From assembly GCF_013391765.2 (NCBI RefSeq), contig NZ_JACBGI020000001.1, positions 62,001 to 126,000 of the forward strand: DNA of 64,000 nt. The letters are read 5' to 3'. The notes below the pieces were generated by a model. That model saw only the letters and a program-made list of their open reading frames with translations. It was not told the origin of the DNA and did not search any database. Below, one piece after another: positions 16,444-25,119 of this stretch; positions within the stretch are counted from its first letter, which is position 1; the number at the start of each line of letters is the position of its first letter. Source of the DNA: Thiomicrorhabdus heinhorstiae (GTDB lineage: Bacteria > Pseudomonadota > Gammaproteobacteria > Thiomicrospirales > Thiomicrospiraceae). The translations under genes and the position numbers were made by a program.

Positions 16444-18927
16444 ATGTTTAAAACTATTCGCAAACCAATCAATTCTATTTATGTTATCGCAGGGATGATC
16501 ATCGTATTGTCTGTATTGGCGATTATGTCGGTTTCCACTTTCCTTTCATACCATGGTGAAAAACAGAGGATAGATCAGGAAATTAAAGCGAATGTTCAGG
16601 ATACTTTGCTGACCATAGAAGAGCATATCGAGGATTTGATCTCGTCCTACTCGGTGAACGAATACAGCAAGTTTATCGGTAGTGAGGTTAAGTATCGCCA
16701 CCTGTTTGCGATGATTGTCGAAGATAAAAACATGGGGGCTATTCTTGGAAAGAAGGTGTATGTAAAGGGAAAAATCCGTGACGAAAATTGGCAAGTCGTC
16801 GATTATGATCCGGAGGATTCTCTGCAAAGAGAGCAATTACAAAACGCCTATTTTACTTCGGAAAAAGAGCTGGTTAATAATCTTGGCCAGTCAATCGGCA
16901 AGATAATCGTAGTAGTCTCTGATCACGAATTTCACCAGCGTCTGGATAATCTGATATACAGAAATTTGCTGGCTACTTTCGCGATCTCGGCCTTGCTGGT
17001 GGCGACGCTGTTTTTAATGATGCGTTTACACCTTCTCGAACCCTTAACGAATATTATCGAAGCGATCACGCAGCGTGATTCGGAAGGGTTGCCGCTGGAA
17101 TATGCACCGATAAAAGGGCCTAACGAGATACGGGTACTGAGCCAGACGATTAACCATATGATCAAAGCAACCCGGGTTTCGAGGCAGCAGCTCATGGATA
17201 AAAGCGATGCCTTGCGGGCGGCTAAAGAGCGTTTTCAGCTTGCGATCGATGGCACTCGAGACGGGTTGTGGGACTGGAATGCCAAGGAAGGAAAAATCTA
17301 CGTTTCGGAACAGTATGAAGCGATGTTGGGTTATCAAAGTAAAGATATGCCTGACACTCTTGAAGAGTGGCTAAAAATGATCCATCCGGATGATGTCGAC
17401 AAAGCTCAGTATGAAATTAAACGTTATCTGGAGAGTAAAGGTCAGGGTGTGTATGAGAATACGTTCCGCATGCGTACCAAGTCCGGTCAATGGTTATGGA
17501 TAACCTCGCGCGGTAAAGCGATATTTGACGATGAAGGGAATCCGGTGCGATTTGTCGGCTTTAACACGGATATGTCAAAACTCATTCAGCAACAGGAAGA
17601 GCTGAAAAAACAGAAGGATCTTCACCAGTACCTGGCGAATCACGATACTTTGACCAATCTGGCTAATCGAAGCCTGTTTAACGATCGATTGATGCATAGT
17701 ATTAAGCAGGCGCAACGTAACGGCGAAAAGCTGGCAGTCCTCTTTATCGACCTCGACTACTTTAAAGAGATTAACGACTCTCTCGGACATAATATCGGCG
17801 ATAAGGTTATTCAGTCGATTGCCAAGCGTCTGCAGCACCTCATTCGCGGCGGTGATACCATAGCTCGCCTTGGAGGCGACGAGTTTACGATTTTGATGGA
17901 CGATCTTCCGGACGAGCAGAGTGCGTCCCATATTGCCGATAGAGTGATTGAAAACTTCCGTCAGCCGGTTAGGGTAGATCATCATGAATTACATCTTAGC
18001 TGCAGTATCGGTATCAGTATCTACCCCGACAATGGCGAGACTCCAACCGATATGCTCAAAAATGCCGATGCAGCCATGTATCGTGCCAAAAATTTGGGGC
18101 GTAATAACTTTCAGTACTATTCCAAGGAGATGACCGAAGAAGCCTTCGAACGCCTGAATATGGAAGCCAATATCCGTTCCGGAATTCAAAACGAGGAATT
18201 TATCGTCTACTATCAGCCACAGATAAACAGTTCCACTCAGCAAATTATCGGTATGGAGGCTTTGGTCAGGTGGAATAGTCCGAGCCTTGGCTTTATCACA
18301 CCAGGGCGCTTTATTCCGCTGGCGATCGCGACCGGCAGCATTATCGATCTTGATCGCTATGTCATGAAAAAAGCCTTCAAGGAATTTGCGGCATGGATTG
18401 ACGAAGGCCTTGACCCGGGGCATTTGTCGATCAATTTAAATATGAAGCAGTTGATCCGCGAAGATTTTGTCAGTTATTTAAGTGGCCTTATCGAGCAAGG
18501 GGGCTTTTCGGCCTCCTGCATTGAACTTGAGGTCACCGAAGGTGAACTGATGGATAATCCTTCACAAGCGATCAATGTGTTAAAGCAGGTAGAAAGTCTG
18601 GGTGTTAAATTATCCCTGGATGATTTCGGTACCGGTTATTCATCTCTTTCTTATCTGAAAAAACTGCCGATTTCCAAATTGAAAATCGATAAATCCTTTG
18701 TCGACGGTTTGCCGTTTGATAAAGAAGATGAAGCGATTGTCCGAGCGATTATCGCGCTGGCGCAAAGCCTCAATCTAGACATCATTGCTGAGGGTGCGGA
18801 AAATTTGCAGCAAGTCGATTTTCTCAGCCAATTGGGCTGCTCAAATTTTCAAGGTTACTTCTTTAGCAAGCCGATCCCGGCCGAAGAAATGCATAACTTT
18901 CTCATTGAATATCGTCGAAGTCATTAG
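16444..18927 (+). CDS. Membrane PAS-GGDEF-EAL protein (c-di-GMP cyclase/phosphodiesterase)
   Basis: An 827-residue inner-membrane protein. Order: helix 1 (about 12-34), a periplasmic sensor domain (35-172), helix 2 (about 173-198), a HAMP-like linker, a PAS fold of the PAS_3 type with PAC motif (about 258-380), a GGDEF domain and an EAL domain. The cyclase motif is a perfect GGDEF at 477-481 with an upstream RGGD inhibitory site five residues away. The EAL domain has EALVR at 605-609, NLN, EVTEGEL, DDFGTGYSS, KIDKSF, AEGAE and QGYFF, so all metal and catalytic residues are present. Both activities are therefore possible. The adjacent periplasmic binding protein is its likely input. Confidence 0.92.
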   Translation: MFKTIRKPINSIYVIAGMIIVLSVLAIMSVSTFLSYHGEKQRIDQEIKANVQDTLLTIEEHIEDLISSYSVNEYSKFIGSEVKYRHLFAMIVEDKNMGAILGKKVYVKGKIRDENWQVVDYDPEDSLQREQLQNAYFTSEKELVNNLGQSIGKIIVVVSDHEFHQRLDNLIYRNLLATFAISALLVATLFLMMRLHLLEPLTNIIEAITQRDSEGLPLEYAPIKGPNEIRVLSQTINHMIKATRVSRQQLMDKSDALRAAKERFQLAIDGTRDGLWDWNAKEGKIYVSEQYEAMLGYQSKDMPDTLEEWLKMIHPDDVDKAQYEIKRYLESKGQGVYENTFRMRTKSGQWLWITSRGKAIFDDEGNPVRFVGFNTDMSKLIQQQEELKKQKDLHQYLANHDTLTNLANRSLFNDRLMHSIKQAQRNGEKLAVLFIDLDYFKEINDSLGHNIGDKVIQSIAKRLQHLIRGGDTIARLGGDEFTILMDDLPDEQSASHIADRVIENFRQPVRVDHHELHLSCSIGISIYPDNGETPTDMLKNADAAMYRAKNLGRNNFQYYSKEMTEEAFERLNMEANIRSGIQNEEFIVYYQPQINSSTQQIIGMEALVRWNSPSLGFITPGRFIPLAIATGSIIDLDRYVMKKAFKEFAAWIDEGLDPGHLSINLNMKQLIREDFVSYLSGLIEQGGFSASCIELEVTEGELMDNPSQAINVLKQVESLGVKLSLDDFGTGYSSLSYLKKLPISKLKIDKSFVDGLPFDKEDEAIVRAIIALAQSLNLDIIAEGAENLQQVDFLSQLGCSNFQGYFFSKPIPAEEMHNFLIEYRRSH

Positions 18928-19068
18928 GAATTTATTAGAATTTCCTGTTCTGGGTCTACAAATTTAAAAGCCACATTTTCAAGAAATACCCGCTGTCTCA
19001 GCTACCACCAAACTTTAAATTTTTATAAAAAAACAGTGGCGAGTTTCATGTATTGAAGCGGGGGAATT

Positions 19069-19097
19069 TTGTATCTCTCCATGCAAGAAGGTATACT
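19069..19097 (+). promoter_or_regulatory. Probable sigma-70 promoter of dapD
   Basis: TTGTAT at 19069-19074 and TATACT at 19092-19097 are separated by 17 bases. Transcription would start near 19104, giving a leader of about 37 bases before the dapD ATG. Confidence 0.55.
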
Positions 19098-19140
19098 TCA
19101 CTGTTTATTTGTTTTTAACCTTTTCAAAGAGAATAGAATT

Positions 19141-20040
19141 ATGACCATCAAGCGAATTGGACACCGTTACAGCGATGCGAAAACCGGCGCAACCTTGGAT
19201 GTGTGGTTCCCTCGTTCCAACAAAGAAATTGCCCGCAACTGTTTGGCTCTGAAGGCCGGTATCATCAAAAGTGATTTTGTGACTGTAGAAATTGCTTCCG
19301 TCGATGATGCTCCGCAATCAGCTGAAGATGCGTACCTGCGTCTGCATTTGCTATCTGAATGCGCTTACAAGCCGCATGAAATTAATCTTGATGGTGTATT
19401 TGGTTTATTGACTAACGTTGCCTGGACCAGTGCCGGTCCGGTTCTGCCTTCTGAAGTAGAAAATCTGCGTGAAGCCATTGCGGAAGAGCCGATTCAATTG
19501 ATGATTACTTCAATCGATAAATTCCCGCGTATGGTTGATTATGTTGTTCCGGAAGGTGTGCGTATCGGTGATGCGGATCGTGTACGTTTAGGTGCACATT
19601 TGGCTCCGGGGACAACCATTATGCACGAAGGTTTCGTGAACTTTAATGCTGGTACACTTGGACAATCGATGGTCGAAGGTCGTATCTCTGCCGGTGTTGT
19701 GGTGGATGATCACACTGATATTGGTGGGGGCGCTTCTATTATGGGTACTTTGTCCGGAGGCGGTAAGCAGGTTATTTCCATGGGACAGCGTAACTTGTTG
19801 GGTGCGAACGCCGGTTTGGGTATTTCACTGGGTGATGACTGTATCGTGGAATCCGGACTGTATTTGACTGCGGGAACCAAGGTTGAAATGCCGGACGGTT
19901 CGATCGTGTCTGCACGTGACCTTTCCGGCCAGTCCAAACTGTTGTTCCGCCGTCATAGCCAGAACGGTAAAGTTCAAGCGATCATGACCGACGGGACTCT
20001 GTGGGGTGGTTTGAATAGTGTGCTTCATAGCAACGATTAG
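19141..20040 (+). CDS. dapD: Tetrahydrodipicolinate N-succinyltransferase (Pseudomonas/actinobacterial-type DapD)
   Basis: A 299-residue left-handed beta-helix acyltransferase that succinylates tetrahydrodipicolinate in the DAP/lysine pathway, upstream of DapE. The C-terminal half contains MHEGFVNFNAGTLG, VVVDDHTDIGGGASIMGTLSGGG, MGQRNLLGANAGLGISLGDDC and LFRRHSQNG, which match the second DapD class (as in Pseudomonas and Mycobacterium) rather than the 274-residue E. coli type. The ATG at 19141 follows AAAGAG, and the upstream in-frame TTG at 19069 is part of the promoter -35, so it is rejected as a start. A strong hairpin lies downstream. Confidence 0.92.
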   Translation: MTIKRIGHRYSDAKTGATLDVWFPRSNKEIARNCLALKAGIIKSDFVTVEIASVDDAPQSAEDAYLRLHLLSECAYKPHEINLDGVFGLLTNVAWTSAGPVLPSEVENLREAIAEEPIQLMITSIDKFPRMVDYVVPEGVRIGDADRVRLGAHLAPGTTIMHEGFVNFNAGTLGQSMVEGRISAGVVVDDHTDIGGGASIMGTLSGGGKQVISMGQRNLLGANAGLGISLGDDCIVESGLYLTAGTKVEMPDGSIVSARDLSGQSKLLFRRHSQNGKVQAIMTDGTLWGGLNSVLHSND

Positions 20041-20092
20041 TTTTAAGTTGAGAAAATCGTTCTGATTGGCTCAAACTTAAATATCGTGTTTG

Positions 20093-20130
20093 GTTACTCG
20101 GCATTGCTGGCCGAGTAACTGTCTTCTTTT
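20093..20130 (+). terminator. Intrinsic terminator after dapD
   Basis: GTTACTCGGC and GCCGAGTAAC form a perfect 10-bp stem around a 7-base loop, followed by TGTCTTCTTTT. This ends the dapD transcript before the VOC gene. Confidence 0.75.
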
Positions 20131-20150
20131 CCATCTCTGATCAGAGATGG
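20131..20150. repeat. 20-bp perfect palindrome upstream of the VOC gene
   Basis: CCATCTCTGATCAGAGATGG is its own reverse complement over all 20 bases. It begins right after the dapD terminator T-run and ends 33 bases before the VOC start codon. No T-run follows, so a terminator is unlikely; an operator for a dimeric regulator or an 8-bp hairpin with a GATC loop in the leader are the options. Confidence 0.8.
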
Positions 20151-20183
20151 CTTATGTATTCCCTCTCCTTCAGGAGTTGTCCT

Positions 20184-20561
20184 ATGTCTAAAGTACTTGG
20201 TTTAGATCATGTTAGTGTGCTGGTTGCCGACGCCGATAGAGCCTTGGATTTTTATCAGGACATTTTGCAGGTAAGTCTGCTGCAAAGGCCTGAATTGGCG
20301 TTTCCCGGCTACTGGCTCGATCTTGGCGGGGGACAGAGCGTGCATTTAATGCAATTGTCGAATCCTTATGCCACTATTGAAAAACCGCAACACGGAGGCC
20401 GAGATCAACATCTGGCTTTAAGAGTGAGTTCTATCGAAGAATTTGCTGACCGGTTAACGACGAAAGGGATTGCTTTTACTCGCAGTAAATCCGGTCGCCA
20501 AGCGCTGTTTTTCCGGGATCTTGATCAAAACGCCATTGAGTTGTTCGAATATCGAAATTGA
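20184..20561 (+). CDS. VOC-superfamily (glyoxalase/dioxygenase fold) protein
   Basis: A 125-residue protein with the two beta-alpha-beta-beta-beta units of the vicinal oxygen chelate fold: LGLDHVSVLVADADRALDFYQDILQV, a middle strand ending in QSVHLMQLSNP, the second unit starting RDQHLALRVSSIEEFADRL, and FFRDLDQNAIELFEY at the end. His of LDHVSV, Glu of IELFE and His of QHLALRV are candidate metal ligands. Possible activities include glyoxalase, thiol transferase or ring-cleavage; the sequence does not decide. CAGGAG precedes ATG 20184. It is a single gene between a terminator and the convergent glnD. Confidence 0.87.
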   Translation: MSKVLGLDHVSVLVADADRALDFYQDILQVSLLQRPELAFPGYWLDLGGGQSVHLMQLSNPYATIEKPQHGGRDQHLALRVSSIEEFADRLTTKGIAFTRSKSGRQALFFRDLDQNAIELFEYRN

Positions 20562-20579
20562 CCGACTGTTAGAGATACG

Positions 20580-20593
20580 CAGAGTGCACTCTG
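20580..20593. repeat. 14-bp perfect palindrome between VOC gene and glnD
   Basis: CAGAGTGCACTCTG lies in the 38-base gap of the convergent pair and is followed by GCTGTTTTAATTTT. It may be a weak terminator hairpin for the VOC gene. Confidence 0.5.
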
Positions 20594-20599
20594 GCTGTT

Positions 20600-23239
20600 T
20601 TAATTTTCGATTGATTCGGCCAATGTATGGGTAAGTCTTTGTTTTAATTCCGGATCATCGATTGCTAGTTCATCAGTATCACTGATAATGAAAACATCTT
20701 CGGCTTTTTCTCCGACTGTCATGATTTTTGCATCATGCAAACGGATATTGCATTTCATTAAGGCCTGACCGATACGTGAAAGCAAGCCGGGGACATCCTT
20801 GGTATTAATGATCAATTCGCTGCGTTTCTCGTTCAGGTGATTGAACAGGATTTCCGTTGGTGTTTCAAAACAGCGCATACGTCGAGTCAAACGTGCCGAG
20901 CCCATTACAGGCAGAAGATCGTCATGGTTCAATTGATCACGAATGGTATCGCAAACGGTCTCTTCGGTTCGTGAATCAATGCGTTGGTGAGCTTCTCTAT
21001 CCAGAAAGTACATCAATACCAATGTCATGCTGTCACTGGTGCTGAAGATTTGAGCTTCCATGACATCCAGACCAAGATGGTCAAGCGCATTGGCAATATA
21101 GGCGAACAGGAAATCCCTGTCCGGCATATAGATCATTAATTCCGAGGCACCGCGGGCCGATTGGCTGCGCACAAAAATATGCGTTGCGTTTTTATCCAGT
21201 GAATAGAGTTTTTCAGTAATACGCGCCACATCGGCAGCCGACTGTCGGCTGAAAAACTCGCTTTCGCTTAAGCTGTCCCAAAGTTTCTGGTATTTTTCGG
21301 CACCAAGCGACTTTTTGGTAAGCATCTCTTTGGCTTTTTCTTGGGTTACCAGGGCTTTTTTCGCTTTGCTTTTCGGTGCATCCGATTGCTGAGCAAGGCG
21401 ATTTGACGTTTCGTTGTAAAGTTCTAAAAACAGCGAATTTTTCCAGTCGTTCCATACTTCGTTTGACGTCGCGCAGACGTCGGCAACGGTTAGCAGGTAC
21501 AGATAGTCCAAATGTTCCTGATCCTGCATTAATTCCGCAAATTTATTAATAACTTTCGGGTCACTGAGGTCTTTTTTCTGAGCGACATGAGAGAATTCAA
21601 GATGATAGCGAACCAGCCAGCTGATCAGGTTGGCGTCCTTTTCCGAAAGATTATGATTTTGCGCAAACTCCAGTGCATCGGCGGCTCCGAGGATTTCGTG
21701 ATCGCCTTTACGTCCTTTGGCAATGTCGTGAAACATACCGGCTAAAAACAGCAGTTCGGGGCGACAAATTGTTTTGGCAATCTGGTGGGCGGTCGGGAAT
21801 TCGTAGGAGAAGTCGTCTACAAAGAAACGTCTGAGGTTGCGAATAACCAAAATAGTATGATCATCAACGGTGTAGGCGTGAAAGATATTAAACTGCATTA
21901 AACCGGAAATCTTTTTGAAAACCGGTAAATAGGCGCTGAGAATACCGTAACCGTGCATGCGTTTAACGGCGGCGTTGATTCCTTTCGGTTGGCGGAAAAT
22001 CTCCATGAAGAGCGCTTTGTTGATCGGATCGCGGCGGAATTCATCGTTAATCAGGTGCAGGTGATCGCGAATGGAGCGGATTGCATTCGAGCGCAGTCCT
22101 TGAACTTCCGGCAGGCTCTCGAGAACGATAAACACTTCGAGTATGGCGGTCGGATTATCCGAAAATACTTGCGGATGCACAATGTCCAGATAATTGTTTA
22201 TCAAGCAAAAACGGCTGTTGATCGGCTTCATAACCGGAAGATGTTCCTCAAAAAACTCTTCCCGGAAGTGTTGCAGGAGAATTTCGTTCAATTTGACGAC
22301 ATTCTGAACATTCCGGTAATAACCGCTCATAAACTGTTCGACGGCCATTTTGTCCGGACTGTCTACGTAACCGAAGCTTTCGGAAATGGATTGCTGGTGT
22401 TCGAATAAGAGGCGGTCTTCGCGACGTTTTTTCAAACGTTGAAGGGCAAATCGGACGCGGTTCAGGTATTTGTTTGCCGCTTCGATTTCCAAATATTCTT
22501 CGGTAGTCAGAAAGTTGCGCTGTACCAGCTCGTTGATCGATTTTGCCCGAAATTTACGTTTGGCTACCCAGTAGATCATCTGGATATCCCGCAGACCACC
22601 CGGACTTTCCTTGATATTCGGTTCCAGCTGATAAATGGTGTCGTTAAACCGCTTGTGACGGGCTAATTGTTCTTCATACTTGGCTTGGAAGAAGTCTTTG
22701 TTATCCCAGAAATCTTCGCGTCTCCAGATGCCCTGCAAGGCCTGAAAGCGGCTGTAATCACCGGTAATCCAGCGGGCTTCCAGCAGATTGGTGGCAACCG
22801 TAACGTCCTGAGAGCCTTCTTCAACACACTCTTCGATGCTGAGGATCGAGTGTCCTACATCAAAGCCGATATCCCATAAAAAAGTGATGAAATTTGAAAT
22901 AGGTGTCTGGTTACGGTTCGGATCTTCACAAAGAATCAGCAGGTCGATGTCTGAATAGGGATGCAATTCCCCGCGTCCGTAACCACCGACGGCAACCAGA
23001 ACCGCGTTTTCGTTACAGATGAAACTGTGCCAGATTTTTTTCAGTAACTGATCAACGAAAGTTGCGCGTTCCTTGATTAAATCGGCAACAGGCGCGCCTT
23101 CGTCATATTGATGGAATTGATAGTCGATAAAGCGCTTCAAGACCTCTCTGCCGGCTGCACTTTTTTCGCGGTCACATAACTCCGAATCGTTTAGTGCATT
23201 AATAAATTTAGGCAGTGATGGGCGATTGTTTGAATTCAT
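20600..23239 (-). CDS. glnD: Bifunctional uridylyltransferase/uridylyl-removing enzyme GlnD
   Basis: An 879-residue sensor of glutamine that adds or removes UMP on PII proteins and so sets nitrogen metabolism. Domains in order: nucleotidyltransferase with GGYGRGELHPYSDIDLLIL (residues 85-103, catalytic Asp97 and Asp99), the GlnD UR linker, an HD phosphohydrolase domain with FHDIAKGRKGDH near residue 503, and two C-terminal ACT domains (the last containing PGLLSRIGQALMKCNIRLHDAKI and ending with DPELKQRLTHTL). Length and order match E. coli GlnD (890 aa). It is followed upstream by map, 53 bases away on the same strand, as in many Gammaproteobacteria. Confidence 0.96.
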   Translation of the reverse strand: MNSNNRPSLPKFINALNDSELCDREKSAAGREVLKRFIDYQFHQYDEGAPVADLIKERATFVDQLLKKIWHSFICNENAVLVAVGGYGRGELHPYSDIDLLILCEDPNRNQTPISNFITFLWDIGFDVGHSILSIEECVEEGSQDVTVATNLLEARWITGDYSRFQALQGIWRREDFWDNKDFFQAKYEEQLARHKRFNDTIYQLEPNIKESPGGLRDIQMIYWVAKRKFRAKSINELVQRNFLTTEEYLEIEAANKYLNRVRFALQRLKKRREDRLLFEHQQSISESFGYVDSPDKMAVEQFMSGYYRNVQNVVKLNEILLQHFREEFFEEHLPVMKPINSRFCLINNYLDIVHPQVFSDNPTAILEVFIVLESLPEVQGLRSNAIRSIRDHLHLINDEFRRDPINKALFMEIFRQPKGINAAVKRMHGYGILSAYLPVFKKISGLMQFNIFHAYTVDDHTILVIRNLRRFFVDDFSYEFPTAHQIAKTICRPELLFLAGMFHDIAKGRKGDHEILGAADALEFAQNHNLSEKDANLISWLVRYHLEFSHVAQKKDLSDPKVINKFAELMQDQEHLDYLYLLTVADVCATSNEVWNDWKNSLFLELYNETSNRLAQQSDAPKSKAKKALVTQEKAKEMLTKKSLGAEKYQKLWDSLSESEFFSRQSAADVARITEKLYSLDKNATHIFVRSQSARGASELMIYMPDRDFLFAYIANALDHLGLDVMEAQIFSTSDSMTLVLMYFLDREAHQRIDSRTEETVCDTIRDQLNHDDLLPVMGSARLTRRMRCFETPTEILFNHLNEKRSELIINTKDVPGLLSRIGQALMKCNIRLHDAKIMTVGEKAEDVFIISDTDELAIDDPELKQRLTHTLAESIEN

Positions 23240-23292
23240 TTAACAAAAGGTCTCGGATTGCTTTGTAGTTATTGGCTTTTAGCGGTCTGGTA

Positions 23293-24078
23293 TTATTCTG
23301 GTAAAACCGGTTCTTCGCCCTGGCGTAAAGTGAAAATTTCGTATCCGTCTTCGGTTACCGCCAGCATATGTTCCCACTGTGCCGATAATTTTCGGTCTTT
23401 GGTGATGACCGTCCAATTGTCGCCAAGCAAGCGAACGGCGGCTTTACCCAAATTAATCATCGGTTCGATCGTGAAGACCATGCCCGGTTTAAGGACAATG
23501 TCTTTTAATTCAGGAGCGGCATAATGGAGGACCTGCGGCTCTTCGTGGAAATCGGCGCCGATTCCATGACCGCAATATTCCCTAACCACGCTGTAGTTGT
23601 TTTTTTCGGCATGCTTCTGAATTTCTAAAGCGACATCGTAGAGTGAGGCCCCGGGTTTTACCTGTTCGATTCCCAGCCACATGCATTCCCGTGCAACCTG
23701 ACACAATCTTGAGGCGTAAGGTTTGACATCGCCGACTTCGAACATGCGACTGGTATCGCCGTGATAACCGTCTTTGATAACGGTAACGTCGATGTTGACG
23801 ATGTCACCGTCTTTGAGTTTTTTTCCGTCATCCGGAATTCCGTGGCAGACGACCTGGTTTATCGAAATACAGCTAGAAGCGGGGAAGCCGTGATAGTTTA
23901 GCGTTGCCGGAATCACGCCTTGTTTATTGACCATATGGTCGTGCATGATGCGGTTCAGTTCCCCGGTTGAAACACCGACTTCAACGTGGGGTTCGATCAT
24001 TTCTAAAACTTCTGCCGCAAGTCGACCGGCGATGCGCAATTTTTCGATTTCTTCAGGTGTCTTGATTTTGATGGCCAT
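23293..24078 (-). CDS. map: Methionine aminopeptidase type I
   Basis: A 261-residue cytoplasmic metalloprotease that removes N-terminal methionine from new proteins. The metal ligands are intact: Asp in NIDVTVIKDGYHGDTSRMF (two Asp), His in GHGIGADFHEEPQVLHY, Glu in FTIEPMI, and Glu in WEHMLAVTEDGYEIFT. The HGFPASSCISINQVVCHGIPDD block is typical of type I enzymes. It reads divergently from rpsB across 220 bases, the conserved map/rpsB arrangement, and probably shares a transcript with glnD. Confidence 0.96.
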   Translation of the reverse strand: MAIKIKTPEEIEKLRIAGRLAAEVLEMIEPHVEVGVSTGELNRIMHDHMVNKQGVIPATLNYHGFPASSCISINQVVCHGIPDDGKKLKDGDIVNIDVTVIKDGYHGDTSRMFEVGDVKPYASRLCQVARECMWLGIEQVKPGASLYDVALEIQKHAEKNNYSVVREYCGHGIGADFHEEPQVLHYAAPELKDIVLKPGMVFTIEPMINLGKAAVRLLGDNWTVITKDRKLSAQWEHMLAVTEDGYEIFTLRQGEEPVLPE

Positions 24079-24126
24079 CTTTAGGTTCTTTTTGGTTAAT
24101 TTTTTATAGATTTACGGGTCTGGAAT

Positions 24127-24155
24127 TTGTGAAATAGGCAGAAATATGGTATAAA
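24127..24155 (+). promoter_or_regulatory. Probable sigma-70 promoter of rpsB-tsf
   Basis: TTGTGA (24127-24132) and TATAAA (24150-24155) are 17 bases apart. Transcription from about 24162 would give an unusually long leader of about 137 bases before rpsB. Confidence 0.6.
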
Positions 24156-24161
24156 TGCCGC

Positions 24162-24298
24162 GCCTTTCGATTGAGAGGAATTTTAACAGAAAATCCGCAC
24201 GTTTACCGACACATAAAGCGGGGTGCCAAAATTGCGAGACTTTTTTGGTTCGGTTTATGGGGTAAATGGAGGCTTAACCCAAAATTGGAGAATTTTTC
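24162..24298 (+). promoter_or_regulatory. rpsB mRNA leader with hairpin, candidate S2 autoregulation site
   Basis: The leader between the predicted start and rpsB is about 137 bases. Near its end, GGGGTAA (24259-24265) can pair with TTAACCC (24274-24280), leaving a GGAGG-containing loop, about 18 bases before the ATG; a second TTGGAG ribosome site follows. Gammaproteobacterial rpsB leaders are known to bind S2 for feedback control. That this one does so is inference. Confidence 0.45.
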
Positions 24299-25039
24299 AT
24301 GGCTAAAGTAACCATGCGTCAAATGCTTGAAGCAGGTGTTCACTTCGGACACCAAACTCGTTATTGGAACCCAAAAATGTCTGAGTACATTTTCGGCGCG
24401 CGTAACAATATTCATATCGTAAACTTGGAAAAAACCCTTCCTATGTTCAATGATGCGTTGAACTACATGGGCGGCATCGCTGCCAATAAAGGTAAGGTTT
24501 TGTTTGTTGGTACCAAGCGCGCTGCGCGTGAGTTGGTTGCCGAAGAAGCGCAACGTTGCGGTATGCCATATGTTGATTACCGTTGGTTGGGTGGTATGTT
24601 GACTAACTTCAAAACCATCAAACAGTCTATCAAGCGTTTGAAAGAGCTTGAAGCAATGGAACAAGACGGTACTTTCGAAAAGATCACTAAAAAAGAAGCG
24701 TTGATGCTTTCTCGTCAAAAAGAGAAGCTTGAGTTGTCATTGGGCGGTATCAAAGATATGCGCGCTATGCCGGATGCCATTTTTGTGATCGATACCGGTA
24801 ATGAAAAAATTGCTTTGCAAGAAGCTAAAAATCTGGGTATTCCAGTAATCGGTGTTGTTGATACCAACAACGACCCACGTGGTGTTGATTATGTAATCCC
24901 TGGTAACGATGATGCGATTCGTGCAATCAAATTGTACCTATCTGCAGCAGCAGACGCGATCAATGAAGGTAAGGCGACTATCACGACTGCGATCGAAGGT
25001 GATGATTTTGTAGAAGCTGAAGAAAAAGCGGCTGAATAA
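24299..25039 (+). CDS. rpsB: 30S ribosomal protein S2
   Basis: A 246-residue S2 protein. It opens with [24 protein letters not shown], contains [16 protein letters not shown], the conserved [31 protein letters not shown], and [24 protein letters not shown]-like blocks near the end, all standard. S2 binds late to the 30S subunit and is needed for S1 docking. GGAG lies upstream of the ATG. It leads the rpsB-tsf-pyrH-frr group found throughout bacteria. Confidence 0.98.
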   Translation: MAKVTMRQMLEAGVHFGHQTRYWNPKMSEYIFGARNNIHIVNLEKTLPMFNDALNYMGGIAANKGKVLFVGTKRAARELVAEEAQRCGMPYVDYRWLGGMLTNFKTIKQSIKRLKELEAMEQDGTFEKITKKEALMLSRQKEKLELSLGGIKDMRAMPDAIFVIDTGNEKIALQEAKNLGIPVIGVVDTNNDPRGVDYVIPGNDDAIRAIKLYLSAAADAINEGKATITTAIEGDDFVEAEEKAAE

Positions 25040-25050
25040 TTTCAAACCTC

Positions 25051-25082
25051 TTCGGCACCAGCCCAAAAGGTGAGGTGTCGAA
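25051..25082 (+). other. Intergenic hairpin between rpsB and tsf
   Basis: TTCGGCACC (25051-25059) pairs with GGTGTCGAA (25074-25082) with one G-U pair and a 14-base loop. No T-run follows, so it is not a standard terminator; it may stabilise the mRNA ends or mark a processing site between the two genes. Confidence 0.6.
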
Positions 25083-25119
25083 TCCCCTGTTTCTAACCCA
25101 AAACCAAAGGAATTTAAAC

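Noticed and set aside
19069-19140. Upstream TTG start giving a longer DapD
   Set aside because: The extra residues are not part of the family, the TTG falls in the -35 element, and ATG 19141 has a ribosome site.
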